A stretch of DNA of 27,339 nucleotides, taken from positions 1 through 27,339 of IMG/VR virus record IMGVR_UViG_3300044816_000034; one strand, written 5' to 3'. This document shows, in pieces, positions 7,687-16,261 of the stretch. Position numbers and translations under genes: made by a program. Below the pieces are notes generated by a model. It did not search any database, was not told the origin of the DNA, and was given only the letters and a program-made list of their open reading frames with translations. How positions within the stretch are numbered: position 1 is the first letter of the stretch; each line of letters begins with the position of its first letter. The DNA is from a virus.

Positions 7687-8166
7687 TCACATCGCCTGCT
7701 GCGCTGCGATCTCCGCGCGGATACGCGCACGGGTTGTGCGTTGCTGATCAATCCACATCCACAGCAACCACACCTGCTGCACAAACACCGTCACGAACAC
7801 CGCGGCAGTGAACCGGTACTGCTCAATCCGGTCCTCAGTGAAAATCGCGGTTTCAACGTTGATGAACCTGAGCGCGAAGTTCATACCCACCACCAACAGG
7901 ACGATCGCGGACTGCGCCAACAACCACACCCACGTACCCGACCACTTCCGCTTCCGTGTCACGGGGTCCTTCGACGGCTTCGAAAACCGCAGATACCCCA
8001 CCACGAACAGACCAGCAGCCAACGCACCCAGACCAGCCCACACCAACGCATACATGTACGTCTGCATCGCCGGCACCACCCAGCACGACCCCAACAGCAA
8101 CAACCAACCGATCACACCAGTGATGAACAACCAGTAGTCGCCCCAAAAGCTCCGCACATGCGTCAC
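7687..8166 (-). CDS. Four-helix membrane protein, holin-like or lysis accessory (159 aa)
   Basis: Four clear membrane segments lie at about residues 11-32, 37-59, 79-99 and 119-140, with a positively charged loop between the second and third (SKPSKDPVTRKRK). The GTG start overlaps the stop of the 59-residue gene (GTGA). The stop lies 46 nt before the small acidic gene. Actinophages often encode one or more multi-span membrane proteins next to the endolysin that act with, or in place of, the r1t-type holin. I do not recognise a named family. The membrane call is strong, the lysis function inferred from position. Confidence 0.75.
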   Translation of the reverse strand: MTHVRSFWGDYWLFITGVIGWLLLLGSCWVVPAMQTYMYALVWAGLGALAAGLFVVGYLRFSKPSKDPVTRKRKWSGTWVWLLAQSAIVLLVVGMNFALRFINVETAIFTEDRIEQYRFTAAVFVTVFVQQVWLLWMWIDQQRTTRARIRAEIAAQQAM

Positions 8167-8342
8167 TGATTTTTCGCCCCCAGAGCCTCTGTGATCCGTG
8201 AGTCCATCCCCTCCGCAACCCTCTGAGCGAACAACAACCGCTGCAAGTCATGCCGTTTCTGCTTCGCGTGCGCGAACGTCCGCCACGCACTATCAATCGC
8301 ATCAGATGAGTTCTCAGGCACGTTCTCGGCTTCGTCGGTCAC
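8163..8342 (-). CDS. Small helical protein of the lysis block (59 aa, GTG start)
   Basis: The GTG at 8342 follows GGAGG by 9 nt and overlaps the end of the upstream membrane-protein gene by 29 bp. The protein begins VTDEAENVPENSSDAIDSAW and continues as a charged helix (FAHAKQKRHDLQRLLFAQRVAEGM). No membrane segment or known domain. Its overlap with membrane-protein genes on both sides puts it in the lysis operon; function unknown. Confidence 0.7.
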   Translation of the reverse strand: MTDEAENVPENSSDAIDSAWRTFAHAKQKRHDLQRLLFAQRVAEGMDSRITEALGAKNQ

Positions 8343-8736
8343 GGTTCGCCGCCTCCGAGTTCGGAACAGTTCGGGTCGGAGGGATGTCACGCGCAGGTCG
8401 CCTGTTCGGCCCCTGCTGCAAAGCATCAGTCATGTCATCAATCGACTGACTCAACTCAACAAACGCAGCGTGGGTGATGTGATAGGCACCGTTCCACCGC
8501 TCAACATCCCTTTGTAGCCGCTCAATTTCGGTGTCCTTCGCAGCCACGATCAGGTCCATCGTGATCCTTGGGATCAGTTTCCCCGTCTGAACAGCCCGGT
8601 AGTGCAGCAGTTCAAGGCGAACAACACCACCACCGATGAGCAACCCCATGCTGACCAAAACGTATGCCCACCACGGGAGTGGGTCACCTGCGGTTAGTTC
8701 CGGGATCGCCAACCAGAACTCCGTGAGGCTGCTCAC
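8314..8736 (-). CDS. Single-span membrane protein with coiled coil, lysis block (140 aa)
   Basis: One N-terminal membrane segment (residues 22-39, WWAYVLVSMGLLIGGGVV) is followed by a likely coiled coil at 66-107 (AKDTEIERLQRDVERW and on) and a very basic C-terminus (RRPARDIPPTR, RDRRSRERA). Anchor plus coiled coil resembles spanin-like or holin-partner proteins of phages with Gram-positive hosts, but no family is recognised. The GTG start overlaps the stop of a possible 18-codon leader (GTGA). It is the first full gene of the lysis block. Confidence 0.7.
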   Translation of the reverse strand: MSSLTEFWLAIPELTAGDPLPWWAYVLVSMGLLIGGGVVRLELLHYRAVQTGKLIPRITMDLIVAAKDTEIERLQRDVERWNGAYHITHAAFVELSQSIDDMTDALQQGPNRRPARDIPPTRTVPNSEAANRDRRSRERA

Positions 8737-8789
8737 ACAAAACTCGAATCAACGGAGCGACGACCAGCGATCGGGTAATGAACAGCCAT
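8733..8789 (-). CDS. Possible 18-residue leader peptide before the lysis genes
   Basis: An ATG at 8789 with GGAGG about 9 nt upstream opens a frame MAVHYPIAGRRSVDSSFV whose stop overlaps the GTG of the membrane-protein gene. The spacing and overlap suit a translated leader that hands ribosomes to the next gene. It is short enough to be chance; the good ribosome site is the main argument. Confidence 0.35.
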   Translation of the reverse strand: MAVHYPIAGRRSVDSSFV

Positions 8790-8795
8790 GACCAA

Positions 8796-8829
8796 CGCCT
8801 CCAAACGAACACGTCCGCTGGAGGCGGAC
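8796..8829 (-). promoter_or_regulatory. Alternative hairpins covering the ribosome site of the lysis leader
   Basis: CGCCTCCA (8796-8803) and TGGAGGCG (8819-8826) are a perfect inverted repeat. In minus-strand RNA the GGAGG ribosome site of the 18-codon frame is inside the 3' arm. A competing hairpin, GTCCGC (8813-8818) with GCGGAC (8824-8829), shares bases 8824-8826 with the first, so the two exclude each other. This lies in the 79-bp gap between the tail and lysis genes. A translational switch or weak terminator is inferred. Confidence 0.4.
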
Positions 8830-8868
8830 AAACAGAACCGGGCGCAACACCGCGCCGGCAACTACCAA

Positions 8869-9516
8869 TCAGTCGTCAGTCGGACCAAGATCAAACACTT
8901 GAATCCACGTATTCGTGAACCGAACACCCGACGCCGTCCCCGAAACCATCAAACCCGACAACTGATACTGCACAGTCCCCGACGCCACCAAATACCAATC
9001 CCGGGACGTGGAATTCTGCTCACCCGGACCCAAAGACTCCTGCAAATAGTTATCCCCATCCGGCAACCCCGGAGTGACGAACAACCGGCCAATAGCAGAC
9101 CCCGACGCCGACAGGTTCTGGATCACCCCGGACGCCACAACATGCAGCAACCGGTTCCCCGGCGGCAACGCCACCGGAGCCAACGGGATAACCACCCCCG
9201 GTGTTACCGACGCAGAGTCAGCAGCCGACGCCCTCGTACCACCCGTCACCTTCCGGTGAACCGACCACCACTGCCAGTTCCCTGACGTCGGATCGAAATA
9301 GCAGTGACCACCACGGTTCACGATCCAACACAGAATCCCAGCCTTCTGCGTCGAAGTGAGCCCAGTGAACGCAGCATCCCGCGCTGTCGTATCAGGGAAC
9401 GTCGCAACAATCCGGTTCCGTGCACTCGCCTCAAACGCCGCAAAATCACCCGGCACATTCGGGGCCTGACCGCCAGCCGGATACACCAGACCTGTGGGAC
9501 CTGTTACCGACACCAT
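8869..9516 (-). CDS. Minor tail protein (215 aa)
   Basis: The ATG at 9516 overlaps the preceding stop (TGATG). The N-terminal 90 residues contain a helical part (FAAFEASARNRIVATFPD) and CWIVNRGGHCYFDPTSGNW, a pattern seen near the start of actinophage minor tail proteins. The C-terminal half is a beta-rich, jelly-roll-like sequence (VIPLAPVALPPGNRL, SRDWYLVASGTVQYQLSG, FTNTWIQVFDLG) that could be a receptor-binding or trimerisation domain. No enzyme motif seen. It is the last tail gene before the lysis block. Confidence 0.65.
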   Translation of the reverse strand: MVSVTGPTGLVYPAGGQAPNVPGDFAAFEASARNRIVATFPDTTARDAAFTGLTSTQKAGILCWIVNRGGHCYFDPTSGNWQWWSVHRKVTGGTRASAADSASVTPGVVIPLAPVALPPGNRLLHVVASGVIQNLSASGSAIGRLFVTPGLPDGDNYLQESLGPGEQNSTSRDWYLVASGTVQYQLSGLMVSGTASGVRFTNTWIQVFDLGPTDD

Positions 9517-9836
9517 CAACCCCAATTCACTGTATAAGCCACCAACAACCGACCACCCAACGACTCAACCTTCACGTGCCGCCCAACGAAGTCGTCACCC
9601 GCGTAACTACTGGACGCTGATGCCGCGCCGATCTCAGCGATGAACGCACCCGACGCTCCACAGTCATACGGGACACCATTGACCACCACCTGAAGACCTG
9701 ACACCGACAGCACCGGCCCTACCCCGGTGACACCACGGCTCACGTTCAACCGGGTAATGACACCCTCAGCGGGAAACAACAGCAGGTCAGGCATGACTTC
9801 ATGCACCGCTGCTGCCAAGTCGTCTGCGCCATTCAT
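9516..9836 (-). CDS. Small minor tail protein (106 aa)
   Basis: The ATG overlaps the upstream stop (ATGA) and the stop overlaps the next ATG, so it is locked into the tail operon. The N-terminus is helical and acidic (MNGADDLAAAVHEVMPDLLLF) and the rest is beta-rich (PVLSVSGLQVVVNGVPYDCG, FVGRHVKVESLGGRLLVAYTV). I recognise no named domain. A baseplate or connector role is inferred from position. Confidence 0.65.
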   Translation of the reverse strand: MNGADDLAAAVHEVMPDLLLFPAEGVITRLNVSRGVTGVGPVLSVSGLQVVVNGVPYDCGASGAFIAEIGAASASSSYAGDDFVGRHVKVESLGGRLLVAYTVNWG

Positions 9837-10906
9837 ACCGGTGCCTGCGTCGACACCGTCGTGATCGCTTGACGCCCGTTCGCGGTCAACGGGTGCGTCA
9901 CCGACGCGATCTGCGTCACCACAACTTCCCCTGTTGGGTCCGGCCCTGTAATGGTGTCCCCCGCATCTCTACGCGGGTCAGGGACACACGAGTAGGTGTA
10001 GGTGAGTGCCTGCCCGGAAACCTTCGCCAGGATGGACAGTGCAGCGCTCAGCGCTGCGTCCGGTGAAGTGATGACCGGTGATGAATAGGTCAGCACCTTC
10101 GGCCCGATCCGCCACTGCGCGGCAGGGCTGGACCGGTCCGCGACCGCCACCTGCGCGTCGAACTGCACACCCTGCGCCGACGATGTCACAGCAACCTGGT
10201 TGAACACCTTAGTGTCATCAGATTTCACGGTCGCTTTCTCCACCGTCCCCGCCAGGTCCGACACCGGGACACCCAACACCTGCGCATCCGCGATCGTGGG
10301 TTGCCCAACCCGGTCAACGAAAACCTCAAGGCTAAACGACTTCGCGTAATCAACGATCGCGTCATGCCTGGCGCGTTCCAACAACGCAGCCGCCGCGACA
10401 CCACCCGTGGTGGTCAGGATCACCGGGTTCTGCAACCCCGGCAGCACCGCACCCGAGTTATAGAACAGGTCAAGGATTGCGTTCACCACCGGTTGCGTTT
10501 CGGTTTGCACCGGGTAAGCGAACTTCGCGTCAACGATCCGCTGGTAATAGTCATTCGCAGTGACCGTCAACGCACTCATGGGCAGCGACCGCTCCGGTGG
10601 CAATACAGGAAACCGCCCCAACGGGCACTCCACCGACGCAGACCTCGAATACTGCACACCCCGGAACGGGCGCACCTCCAACCGGGGTTGCTGCAACCAC
10701 TTCAACCAATCCACGGACGGCGCAACGGCGAGTGACAAGGTTCTGCGCACCCCAGCCGCAACCCAAGTGTCCGTGACGGTTCCGTCCTCAAACGGTGCCG
10801 ACTCCGTGACCATCTGCCCATCAGCCCAAACCTCGACCCGGCACCTCACCTTGTGGCCCGCCCGCAGCGCCCGGGCCAGTCGGACCGGGTCATCCACAGC
10901 CCACAT
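9833..10906 (-). CDS. Minor tail protein, DUF5047-like (357 aa)
   Basis: The ATG at 10906 overlaps the upstream stop (TGATG); a longer frame to 10978 would run into the previous gene. The N-terminal part (VRCRVEVWADGQMVTESAPFEDGTVTDTWVAAGVRRTLSLAV) and the middle (DYYQRIVDAKF, followed by a Val/Ile-rich stretch) match my memory of the DUF5047/minor tail proteins that follow the distal tail gene in actinophages. The C-terminal part (LSILAKVSGQALTYTYSCVPDPRRDAGDTI) resembles domains of gp27-like tail hub proteins. Role: probably the tail hub or baseplate core. Family name by pattern only. Confidence 0.7.
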   Translation of the reverse strand: MWAVDDPVRLARALRAGHKVRCRVEVWADGQMVTESAPFEDGTVTDTWVAAGVRRTLSLAVAPSVDWLKWLQQPRLEVRPFRGVQYSRSASVECPLGRFPVLPPERSLPMSALTVTANDYYQRIVDAKFAYPVQTETQPVVNAILDLFYNSGAVLPGLQNPVILTTTGGVAAAALLERARHDAIVDYAKSFSLEVFVDRVGQPTIADAQVLGVPVSDLAGTVEKATVKSDDTKVFNQVAVTSSAQGVQFDAQVAVADRSSPAAQWRIGPKVLTYSSPVITSPDAALSAALSILAKVSGQALTYTYSCVPDPRRDAGDTITGPDPTGEVVVTQIASVTHPLTANGRQAITTVSTQAPV

Positions 10907-11691
10907 CAGAGCCTCGTGTCCGTCACCAAATCCAGGTACGACCCGTACGCGGCGTCCATCGCCGTGTACGTGGCCCACGCGGCGGCAGCGTCGTCATATG
11001 ACCACACCGGGTCCAAATCCATGTCGGGATCAGCCGACTCATCGAACGGAACGGTCACCAACCTCGCCGGCACCCGCACCCCATCCGCAGGGTTCCCATA
11101 CGAAACCGCTCCAGGCTGAACCCACATCCACCCGATATCCCACCCCGGGGTGCCCGGGGTGTTCACCAGGATCACCTGATCGTCCGCAAACAGCTCCACC
11201 AACGGACCCGTGTCCGTCGTGAAAAGAATCAAAGAACCCGACACCGGTTCCCTCGACCCACCAGAGATGTAAAACGGTTTACCGTCGAACGGAACGAACT
11301 TCGACGCCCGCGACCCCGTCGCCCGGGCATCAACTTTCGTGACCATATCCACCAACACCGACAAGTCAGCCTGCGACGGGTGAACCAACCAAGTCCGTTT
11401 CGACGGCACAAACACCGGGTTCGACGTAGCGGTGAACCCAGCAGCGGTGATGTCATACGTGACGGCCTGGTTGAACGGGCAATGCACATCCAACCACGCC
11501 CACCCACCACCAATCAGGCGCGGTCCCTGCTCCGTCAACACCCTGTGCCTCGTGCCGTCCGCATGATTCCGGTACACATCGATCAACGTGTTATTCGGGA
11601 TCGGATTAGGCGACCCAGTTGTGGACGTACCAGTGAGCTTCACAGACGGCAACCCAGCGAACTGCACCGCGGCAACCAACCCCAACGTCAT
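10906..11691 (-). CDS. Minor tail protein, distal-tail-like (261 aa)
   Basis: It follows the tape measure with an ATGA overlap, the usual place of the distal tail protein. The N-terminal ~100 residues are a beta-sandwich (IDVYRNHADGTRHRVL, WAWLDVHCPFNQAVTYDITA). The later part includes SREPVSGSLILFTTD, a strand set typical of tail adaptor folds, and WDIGWMWVQPG. No enzyme motif. It probably forms the ring joining the tail tube to the baseplate (family knowledge and gene order). Confidence 0.7.
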   Translation of the reverse strand: MTLGLVAAVQFAGLPSVKLTGTSTTGSPNPIPNNTLIDVYRNHADGTRHRVLTEQGPRLIGGGWAWLDVHCPFNQAVTYDITAAGFTATSNPVFVPSKRTWLVHPSQADLSVLVDMVTKVDARATGSRASKFVPFDGKPFYISGGSREPVSGSLILFTTDTGPLVELFADDQVILVNTPGTPGWDIGWMWVQPGAVSYGNPADGVRVPARLVTVPFDESADPDMDLDPVWSYDDAAAAWATYTAMDAAYGSYLDLVTDTRL

Positions 11692-14600
11692 ACCGTCTGC
11701 ACCGCCCGTCGTCTAACCGAAGCAGCGGCATCAGTTAACCCAGCGTCGATCATCTGCGCGACCGCCACCTGTAACGGATCTGAGTTGTCCAAGTTGATGA
11801 CCACGCTCGGCATCTGGCCACTGAACCCAGCTTCCAACGCCTTCGCATGGGTGATGTAGGCGTCAACCTGGGGCTTCGGGAGTACACCCTCACCGGGCGT
11901 CAAGAACGCGCGAACAGAATCGGTCCCACCAAAGCCGGGGACGATCCCACCGTTCGCGTACGCCACACCCCGCATACCCTTCGCGATGGACCCGTAACGG
12001 TCGATCGAGTACAACTCCCCAGCGACGAGGTTCACGAACGGGTCACGCTGCCCACGCGGGACCAGGTTCGACAACCCGTGCGCGGCCAAGGTGTTCCGGA
12101 ACGTTGACCCGATCACCTGAATCAAACCGATCGACGGGTCACCCCGCTGAGCGTTGATGTCCGTCAGGTTCGCAATGTTCGGGTCGCCAGATGACTCCGT
12201 CCGCATCTGATTCAACACCGTATTCGCCAACGACAACGGCTGCTTAATGAACGCCAACGACTGCTCAACTGTTGCGCGCCACCGCTCCACCGCGGCAGGA
12301 AACCCACCACCCGTAGTGGTGGACGCCCCAACAGTAGGCACCGCGCCACCCAGCGCCCCTGCCACCGCGCCACCGATAGCCGATGGCGGCAAGTGGATCT
12401 CGAAGTGCATCGGGTCAGGGGTGCCGCTGAAGTCGCCACCCCACAGCATCCCGTACTGCGCAGCCAACGAATGCGCCGGCCCAGACGGGATGATGTACTG
12501 CCCGGCCCTGCCGTAACCGCTGACACCGTTCGGGTTCCAGGGCGCGTTAACGTCCATCGCGAGCCCGTACGCGTGGAACGACGGGACGCTGGGGTTGTTC
12601 ACGTTGTTGCGGTTCTCGAACCCACCCAACGTTTTCACACCACCAGGGATCGACGGGGCCAGCGCATTCAACAACGCAGCCCACAACCCAGGAGTGCCAC
12701 CCGCAACGCTCGTGCCCAACCCCGCGAACGAGAACGGCACCATCCCGACAGCACGCGCCCAACCAAACGACGACGGATCCTGAGACGAATTGAACTCAGC
12801 GAGATTCACCGAAGCGGAACCCGCAGCAGTAGACTCCATCTCCTTCTGCTTCGTATCCAGCAACGCCTTAGTCCGCGCATAGATCAAGTCACCAGCCTGC
12901 TGACCACCGATGACGCCGCCCTGCGCGAACCTCAGCACAGACGCGCCGTCCGCGCCCATGTACGCGCGCCGGTTCGCCTCCAGGATTTTCGGCGCACCAA
13001 GCTGCCGCGTCAACTGCGGCACCAACACAGCCTCCCCCGGGGAGAGCAGAGCCGGGTAGTTATCCACACCCGGTGCATACCCAGGAACAATCGTTCCAGT
13101 TGCATGCGGGTTCAGATTGATGGTCCCCAGGACACCACCCGCTTGGGTGCCGCCCCAGTTCGTGAACCGCTGAAAGAACCCGTCAATCGCCGTAGAGATG
13201 TCCGTGATCGCAGTCTTAACCTTCGTGACCGCATTGTCGATCCCAGTGGCGACATTCACAAAGAACGTTGACACGTTGTTCCACACCGTTTGCACAGTCG
13301 TCCACAGGCCCATGAAGAACGTCCCAATGGTCCCGATCGCCAAATTCAACGGGGCGAACACGTTCTGGTTCAACCACAACCACACCGTGCTGATCTTGTC
13401 CTGAATCCACGACCAAACCGGGCTGACCGTGTTATTCCACAGGTCCATGAAGAACCGGCCCGTGGTTGACAAAGCGTCGTTGATCCAACCCAACACCGGC
13501 TTAACCGTGATATCCCACGCAGCGGTGAACGCCCCCGAAATCAGTGTCCACGCCGTCTGCACATAATTCACGATCTGATTCCACGCGCCCGTGAAGATCT
13601 CCTTCACACCATCCCACGCACGCTGCCAATCACCCGTGAACACACCAACCACAACGTCAATGACACCCTGAATGACCAAGACGAAGTTGTCCCACGAGTT
13701 CTTCAAGAAATCAAACACCGGCTGCGCTGCAGCCCACATGCCGACGAAGAAATCACCAACAACATGGATGTTCTCCGACAACCACGTAAACGCCGGCTTG
13801 ATCACCCCATCAAACAACGCCGACGTCGCCGCCTGAATGAACGCCCACGCAGTGTCCACAGCATCATGGAACCAACCCACATTGTTGTACGCCCACACCA
13901 CAGCAGCAGCGAACGCCGCCAACGCCACCACAACCAGGCCGATGGGGTTCGCCGACAGCAACGCATCCAAGATGCCCTGGACAACGGTCCACACCTTCAA
14001 CGCACCAATGACAGCAAGGATCACACCAACGAACGTCATCACCGACGCCGGGTTCTCCTGCATAAACCGAGCCAACCAAGTCAGCGCTGGCACAAGCCAC
14101 GAGTGCAACGAATCCGCGATCTTCTGGAACACATCCAACAACACAGACCAAACAGTCAAACCATTACCCGACAAATTCGACACCGCATCAAAAATAGCCG
14201 ACGCGATATCCTTAATCGGCTGCCACAACTTCTGCGCCGTATCCCACAGGGTCGCCCAAATATCCTTCAGTTTGTCGAAGGTCGTCAACCCAAAGTCGCG
14301 GAGCTTCAGAGCAAGGTCGACCAGCGGTGAGTTCGCCTGCCCCGTGATCCTGGACTGGTCAAACCCGGACGTCAACGCATCCCACGCCGCACTCAACTGA
14401 GGCTTCAACGACTCAAAAGTGTCATGCGCCTTCAACATCCCCGCCACCAACGGGTTATTCTCCCCGCCGAAGACCCGCGTCGGGTCGAACCCCTTAGTCA
14501 ACGCATCCCACGCAAGGGAAATCTGAGGCGCAACCTTCAGGTAAGTCTCCCGCGCCGTAAACAACGCACTAACCAGCGGGGAATCCTCAGCACCAAGGCC

Positions 14601-15509
14601 GGCGGACTCACCCTTAAAATCGCCATGCGCGAGGATCGACCACGCACCGCTGGCCTTCGCCCCCAGGTCAGACAACACCGGAAACAGACGCTCATTCAAC
14701 GCCGTCACGGTCGCAGTCACAGCCGGCAGAAACGCCTGCCCCAACTTGCCCTTCATATCAGTCCACTGCGCCGCAAGAATCCGCTGCTGATTCGCCAGGC
14801 CACCACTAGTCCGGGCGAAGTCGCCCTGCGCCAACGTGGTCTGCTCCATGATCGACGCCTGAGCAGCCAACACCTTATTCGCAGGTGTCAACGCATCCTT
14901 CGTTGTCGTGATCAAACCAAGCTGCAACGCCTTATTCCGCAACGTCGCATCATCCAACAACACACCATACTGACGGAGCGGCTCAGACTCACCACGCAAC
15001 CCAGCGGAAATCGCCTCAGCGGCCTGCGCCGGGTCAGTATTATAGAACGACGCCAGGTCCGTGCTGAGCCCTACGAGGTTCTTCGAGAAATCAGCGTTAG
15101 CGCTGCCAGCCAAACCCGCGGCCTTACCATAAACACCGAACTGCGCAGCCGCATTCTGAATCGCCAACTTCGACTGACCAAATGCCTTCGCACCACCAGA
15201 CGCGAAATCGTTAACGCTGCCCGTCGCGTCCCCGAACACGACCTGCAATTTTGACCCGGCCTCGGCTAAGTCGGATGCCTGCGCAACAGCGTCCTTAGCG
15301 AAGTCGCCCACCTTGACGGCAGCGAACGCACCAGCCAATACGCCCGTCAGCTTCTTGGCGCTAGCACCGAACCCCGACGAATAACCGTCCCCAGCATCAC
15401 GGCCGGCGCGTCGCGAATCGACCCCGCGCATTTCTCTATCAATTAATGCTTGTAGGCCACGCATAGACGGGGTAATGTTTAATATTGCTTGCGCCACCTC
15501 AACAGGCAT
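11688..15509 (-). CDS. Tape measure protein with M15 peptidase and lytic transglycosylase domains (1273 aa)
   Basis: This is the longest gene. Start: the ATG at 15509 has AGGGAGGTG 7-8 nt upstream; the frame extends to 15629 but that part overlaps the HNH gene. Residues 1-300 resemble the conserved tape measure N-terminus. Residues 309-393 hold two copies of a ~42-residue repeat. Residues 490-545 are strongly hydrophobic. A Trp-rich repeat region reaches about 760. Residues 955-1042 match Peptidase_M15_4-type DD-peptidases (H979, D986, and H1035 in DPMHFEIH). Residues 1078-1190 match an SLT/lysozyme-like domain (likely Glu1105 in RTESSGDP, then GLIQV). The protein sets tail length, and the two domains probably open peptidoglycan during DNA entry. 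At about 1.5 angstrom per residue the tail would be near 190 nm. Confidence 0.92.
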   Translation of the reverse strand: MPVEVAQAILNITPSMRGLQALIDREMRGVDSRRAGRDAGDGYSSGFGASAKKLTGVLAGAFAAVKVGDFAKDAVAQASDLAEAGSKLQVVFGDATGSVNDFASGGAKAFGQSKLAIQNAAAQFGVYGKAAGLAGSANADFSKNLVGLSTDLASFYNTDPAQAAEAISAGLRGESEPLRQYGVLLDDATLRNKALQLGLITTTKDALTPANKVLAAQASIMEQTTLAQGDFARTSGGLANQQRILAAQWTDMKGKLGQAFLPAVTATVTALNERLFPVLSDLGAKASGAWSILAHGDFKGESAGLGAEDSPLVSALFTARETYLKVAPQISLAWDALTKGFDPTRVFGGENNPLVAGMLKAHDTFESLKPQLSAAWDALTSGFDQSRITGQANSPLVDLALKLRDFGLTTFDKLKDIWATLWDTAQKLWQPIKDIASAIFDAVSNLSGNGLTVWSVLLDVFQKIADSLHSWLVPALTWLARFMQENPASVMTFVGVILAVIGALKVWTVVQGILDALLSANPIGLVVVALAAFAAAVVWAYNNVGWFHDAVDTAWAFIQAATSALFDGVIKPAFTWLSENIHVVGDFFVGMWAAAQPVFDFLKNSWDNFVLVIQGVIDVVVGVFTGDWQRAWDGVKEIFTGAWNQIVNYVQTAWTLISGAFTAAWDITVKPVLGWINDALSTTGRFFMDLWNNTVSPVWSWIQDKISTVWLWLNQNVFAPLNLAIGTIGTFFMGLWTTVQTVWNNVSTFFVNVATGIDNAVTKVKTAITDISTAIDGFFQRFTNWGGTQAGGVLGTINLNPHATGTIVPGYAPGVDNYPALLSPGEAVLVPQLTRQLGAPKILEANRRAYMGADGASVLRFAQGGVIGGQQAGDLIYARTKALLDTKQKEMESTAAGSASVNLAEFNSSQDPSSFGWARAVGMVPFSFAGLGTSVAGGTPGLWAALLNALAPSIPGGVKTLGGFENRNNVNNPSVPSFHAYGLAMDVNAPWNPNGVSGYGRAGQYIIPSGPAHSLAAQYGMLWGGDFSGTPDPMHFEIHLPPSAIGGAVAGALGGAVPTVGASTTTGGGFPAAVERWRATVEQSLAFIKQPLSLANTVLNQMRTESSGDPNIANLTDINAQRGDPSIGLIQVIGSTFRNTLAAHGLSNLVPRGQRDPFVNLVAGELYSIDRYGSIAKGMRGVAYANGGIVPGFGGTDSVRAFLTPGEGVLPKPQVDAYITHAKALEAGFSGQMPSVVINLDNSDPLQVAVAQMIDAGLTDAAASVRRRAVQTV
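14331..14585 (-). repeat. Tandem ~42-residue repeat in the tape measure
   Basis: Two copies share the pattern (D/N)SPLV..(L/M)..(A/H)..T(Y/F)...(A/K)PQ(I/L)S.AWDALT.GFD..R. A partial third copy begins SPLVDLALKLRD. Repeat gain or loss in tape measures changes tail length, so this may record an expansion. Confidence 0.65.
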
Positions 15510-15532
15510 AATTAAACACCTCCCTATTCGTA

Positions 15533-16252
15533 TTAAACCTCGAAATTCAATTGCGCTTGTTTTACTTGGTTGCACCAGAGGTGAGCCAGTTGCAGGTTCC
15601 CTGGGTCGTGTGTGCCGCCGCGTGCCCACGGGTAGATGTGGTCTACGGATGGCCCGAACAAACTAGGCTTGCGCAGGGTCATGTCGATCGGTTCGTGACA
15701 GATCTTGCAGTCGGTGCCGTCCCGTTTGGCGAGCACACTGACTGACATCTTGTGACGCGTATGCCGCGCGGCCTGGCAGTCGGCGCACATCATGGTTAGG
15801 ACGCTGCGCTTCTGCTTGCCTTTGCCGCCCTTGGCCATCAGGTCAATCACTGCGCCGCATCGCAGGCACGGGCGTGTGCGTTCCAATTTGTCGCCGTACG
15901 CCTTCTTGAGCGCGAAGCAGTTGGCGCTACAGGTGATGCGCCTACCGTTCGGCGGCCAGTCCGTCACACCACAAACAACACACACGCGTCCGCTTGACCA
16001 CACGCGCGCCAAGTTGTCATCACCGAACTTGGCGAATCGACCACCATGGCTGTCGCAGCGGTTCAGTCGCCGCCCCGGTTTTTCGCAGCCCTCAACGATG
16101 CAAGGCTTGTCCTTCATTTTCAGCGGCAGGTCCGTCGACCCATGCCTGCACCAGCGGTGGTAGTGCGTCGGGCACATGCCACGGGCAGTCTTCAGGGTCG
16201 TGAAGCGGTCGCAGTCGGGCACGACGCAGGGCTTTGACTTATACTCAGCCAC
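15533..16252 (-). CDS. HNH homing endonuclease with several zinc knuckles (239 aa)
   Basis: A GTG at 16252, with GAGG 5 nt upstream, starts 9 nt after the chaperone stop. The C-terminus has an HNH nuclease motif: VDHIYPWARGGTH (D204, H205), N219 in PGNLQLAH and H224, then C227. Before it are at least four Cys/His knuckles: C9/C14/C27/H30, C51/C56/C66/H69, C91/C94/C108/C112 and C129/C132/C156/C159, plus C182/C185 near the nuclease fold. Such free-standing HNH enzymes cut related phage genomes and spread by gene conversion. It interrupts the usual chaperone to tape-measure order. No intron boundary was seen, and both neighbours appear intact. Confidence 0.85.
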   Translation of the reverse strand: MAEYKSKPCVVPDCDRFTTLKTARGMCPTHYHRWCRHGSTDLPLKMKDKPCIVEGCEKPGRRLNRCDSHGGRFAKFGDDNLARVWSSGRVCVVCGVTDWPPNGRRITCSANCFALKKAYGDKLERTRPCLRCGAVIDLMAKGGKGKQKRSVLTMMCADCQAARHTRHKMSVSVLAKRDGTDCKICHEPIDMTLRKPSLFGPSVDHIYPWARGGTHDPGNLQLAHLWCNQVKQAQLNFEV

Positions 16253-16261
16253 GTTGACCTC

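Noticed and set aside
15510-15629. N-terminal extension of the tape-measure frame
   Set aside because: It overlaps the end of the HNH gene, and the ATG at 15509 has a near-perfect ribosome site.
15533-16252. Intron carrying the HNH gene
   Set aside because: The chaperone and tape-measure genes on both sides look complete and no splice-like core was seen, so a free-standing endonuclease is simpler.
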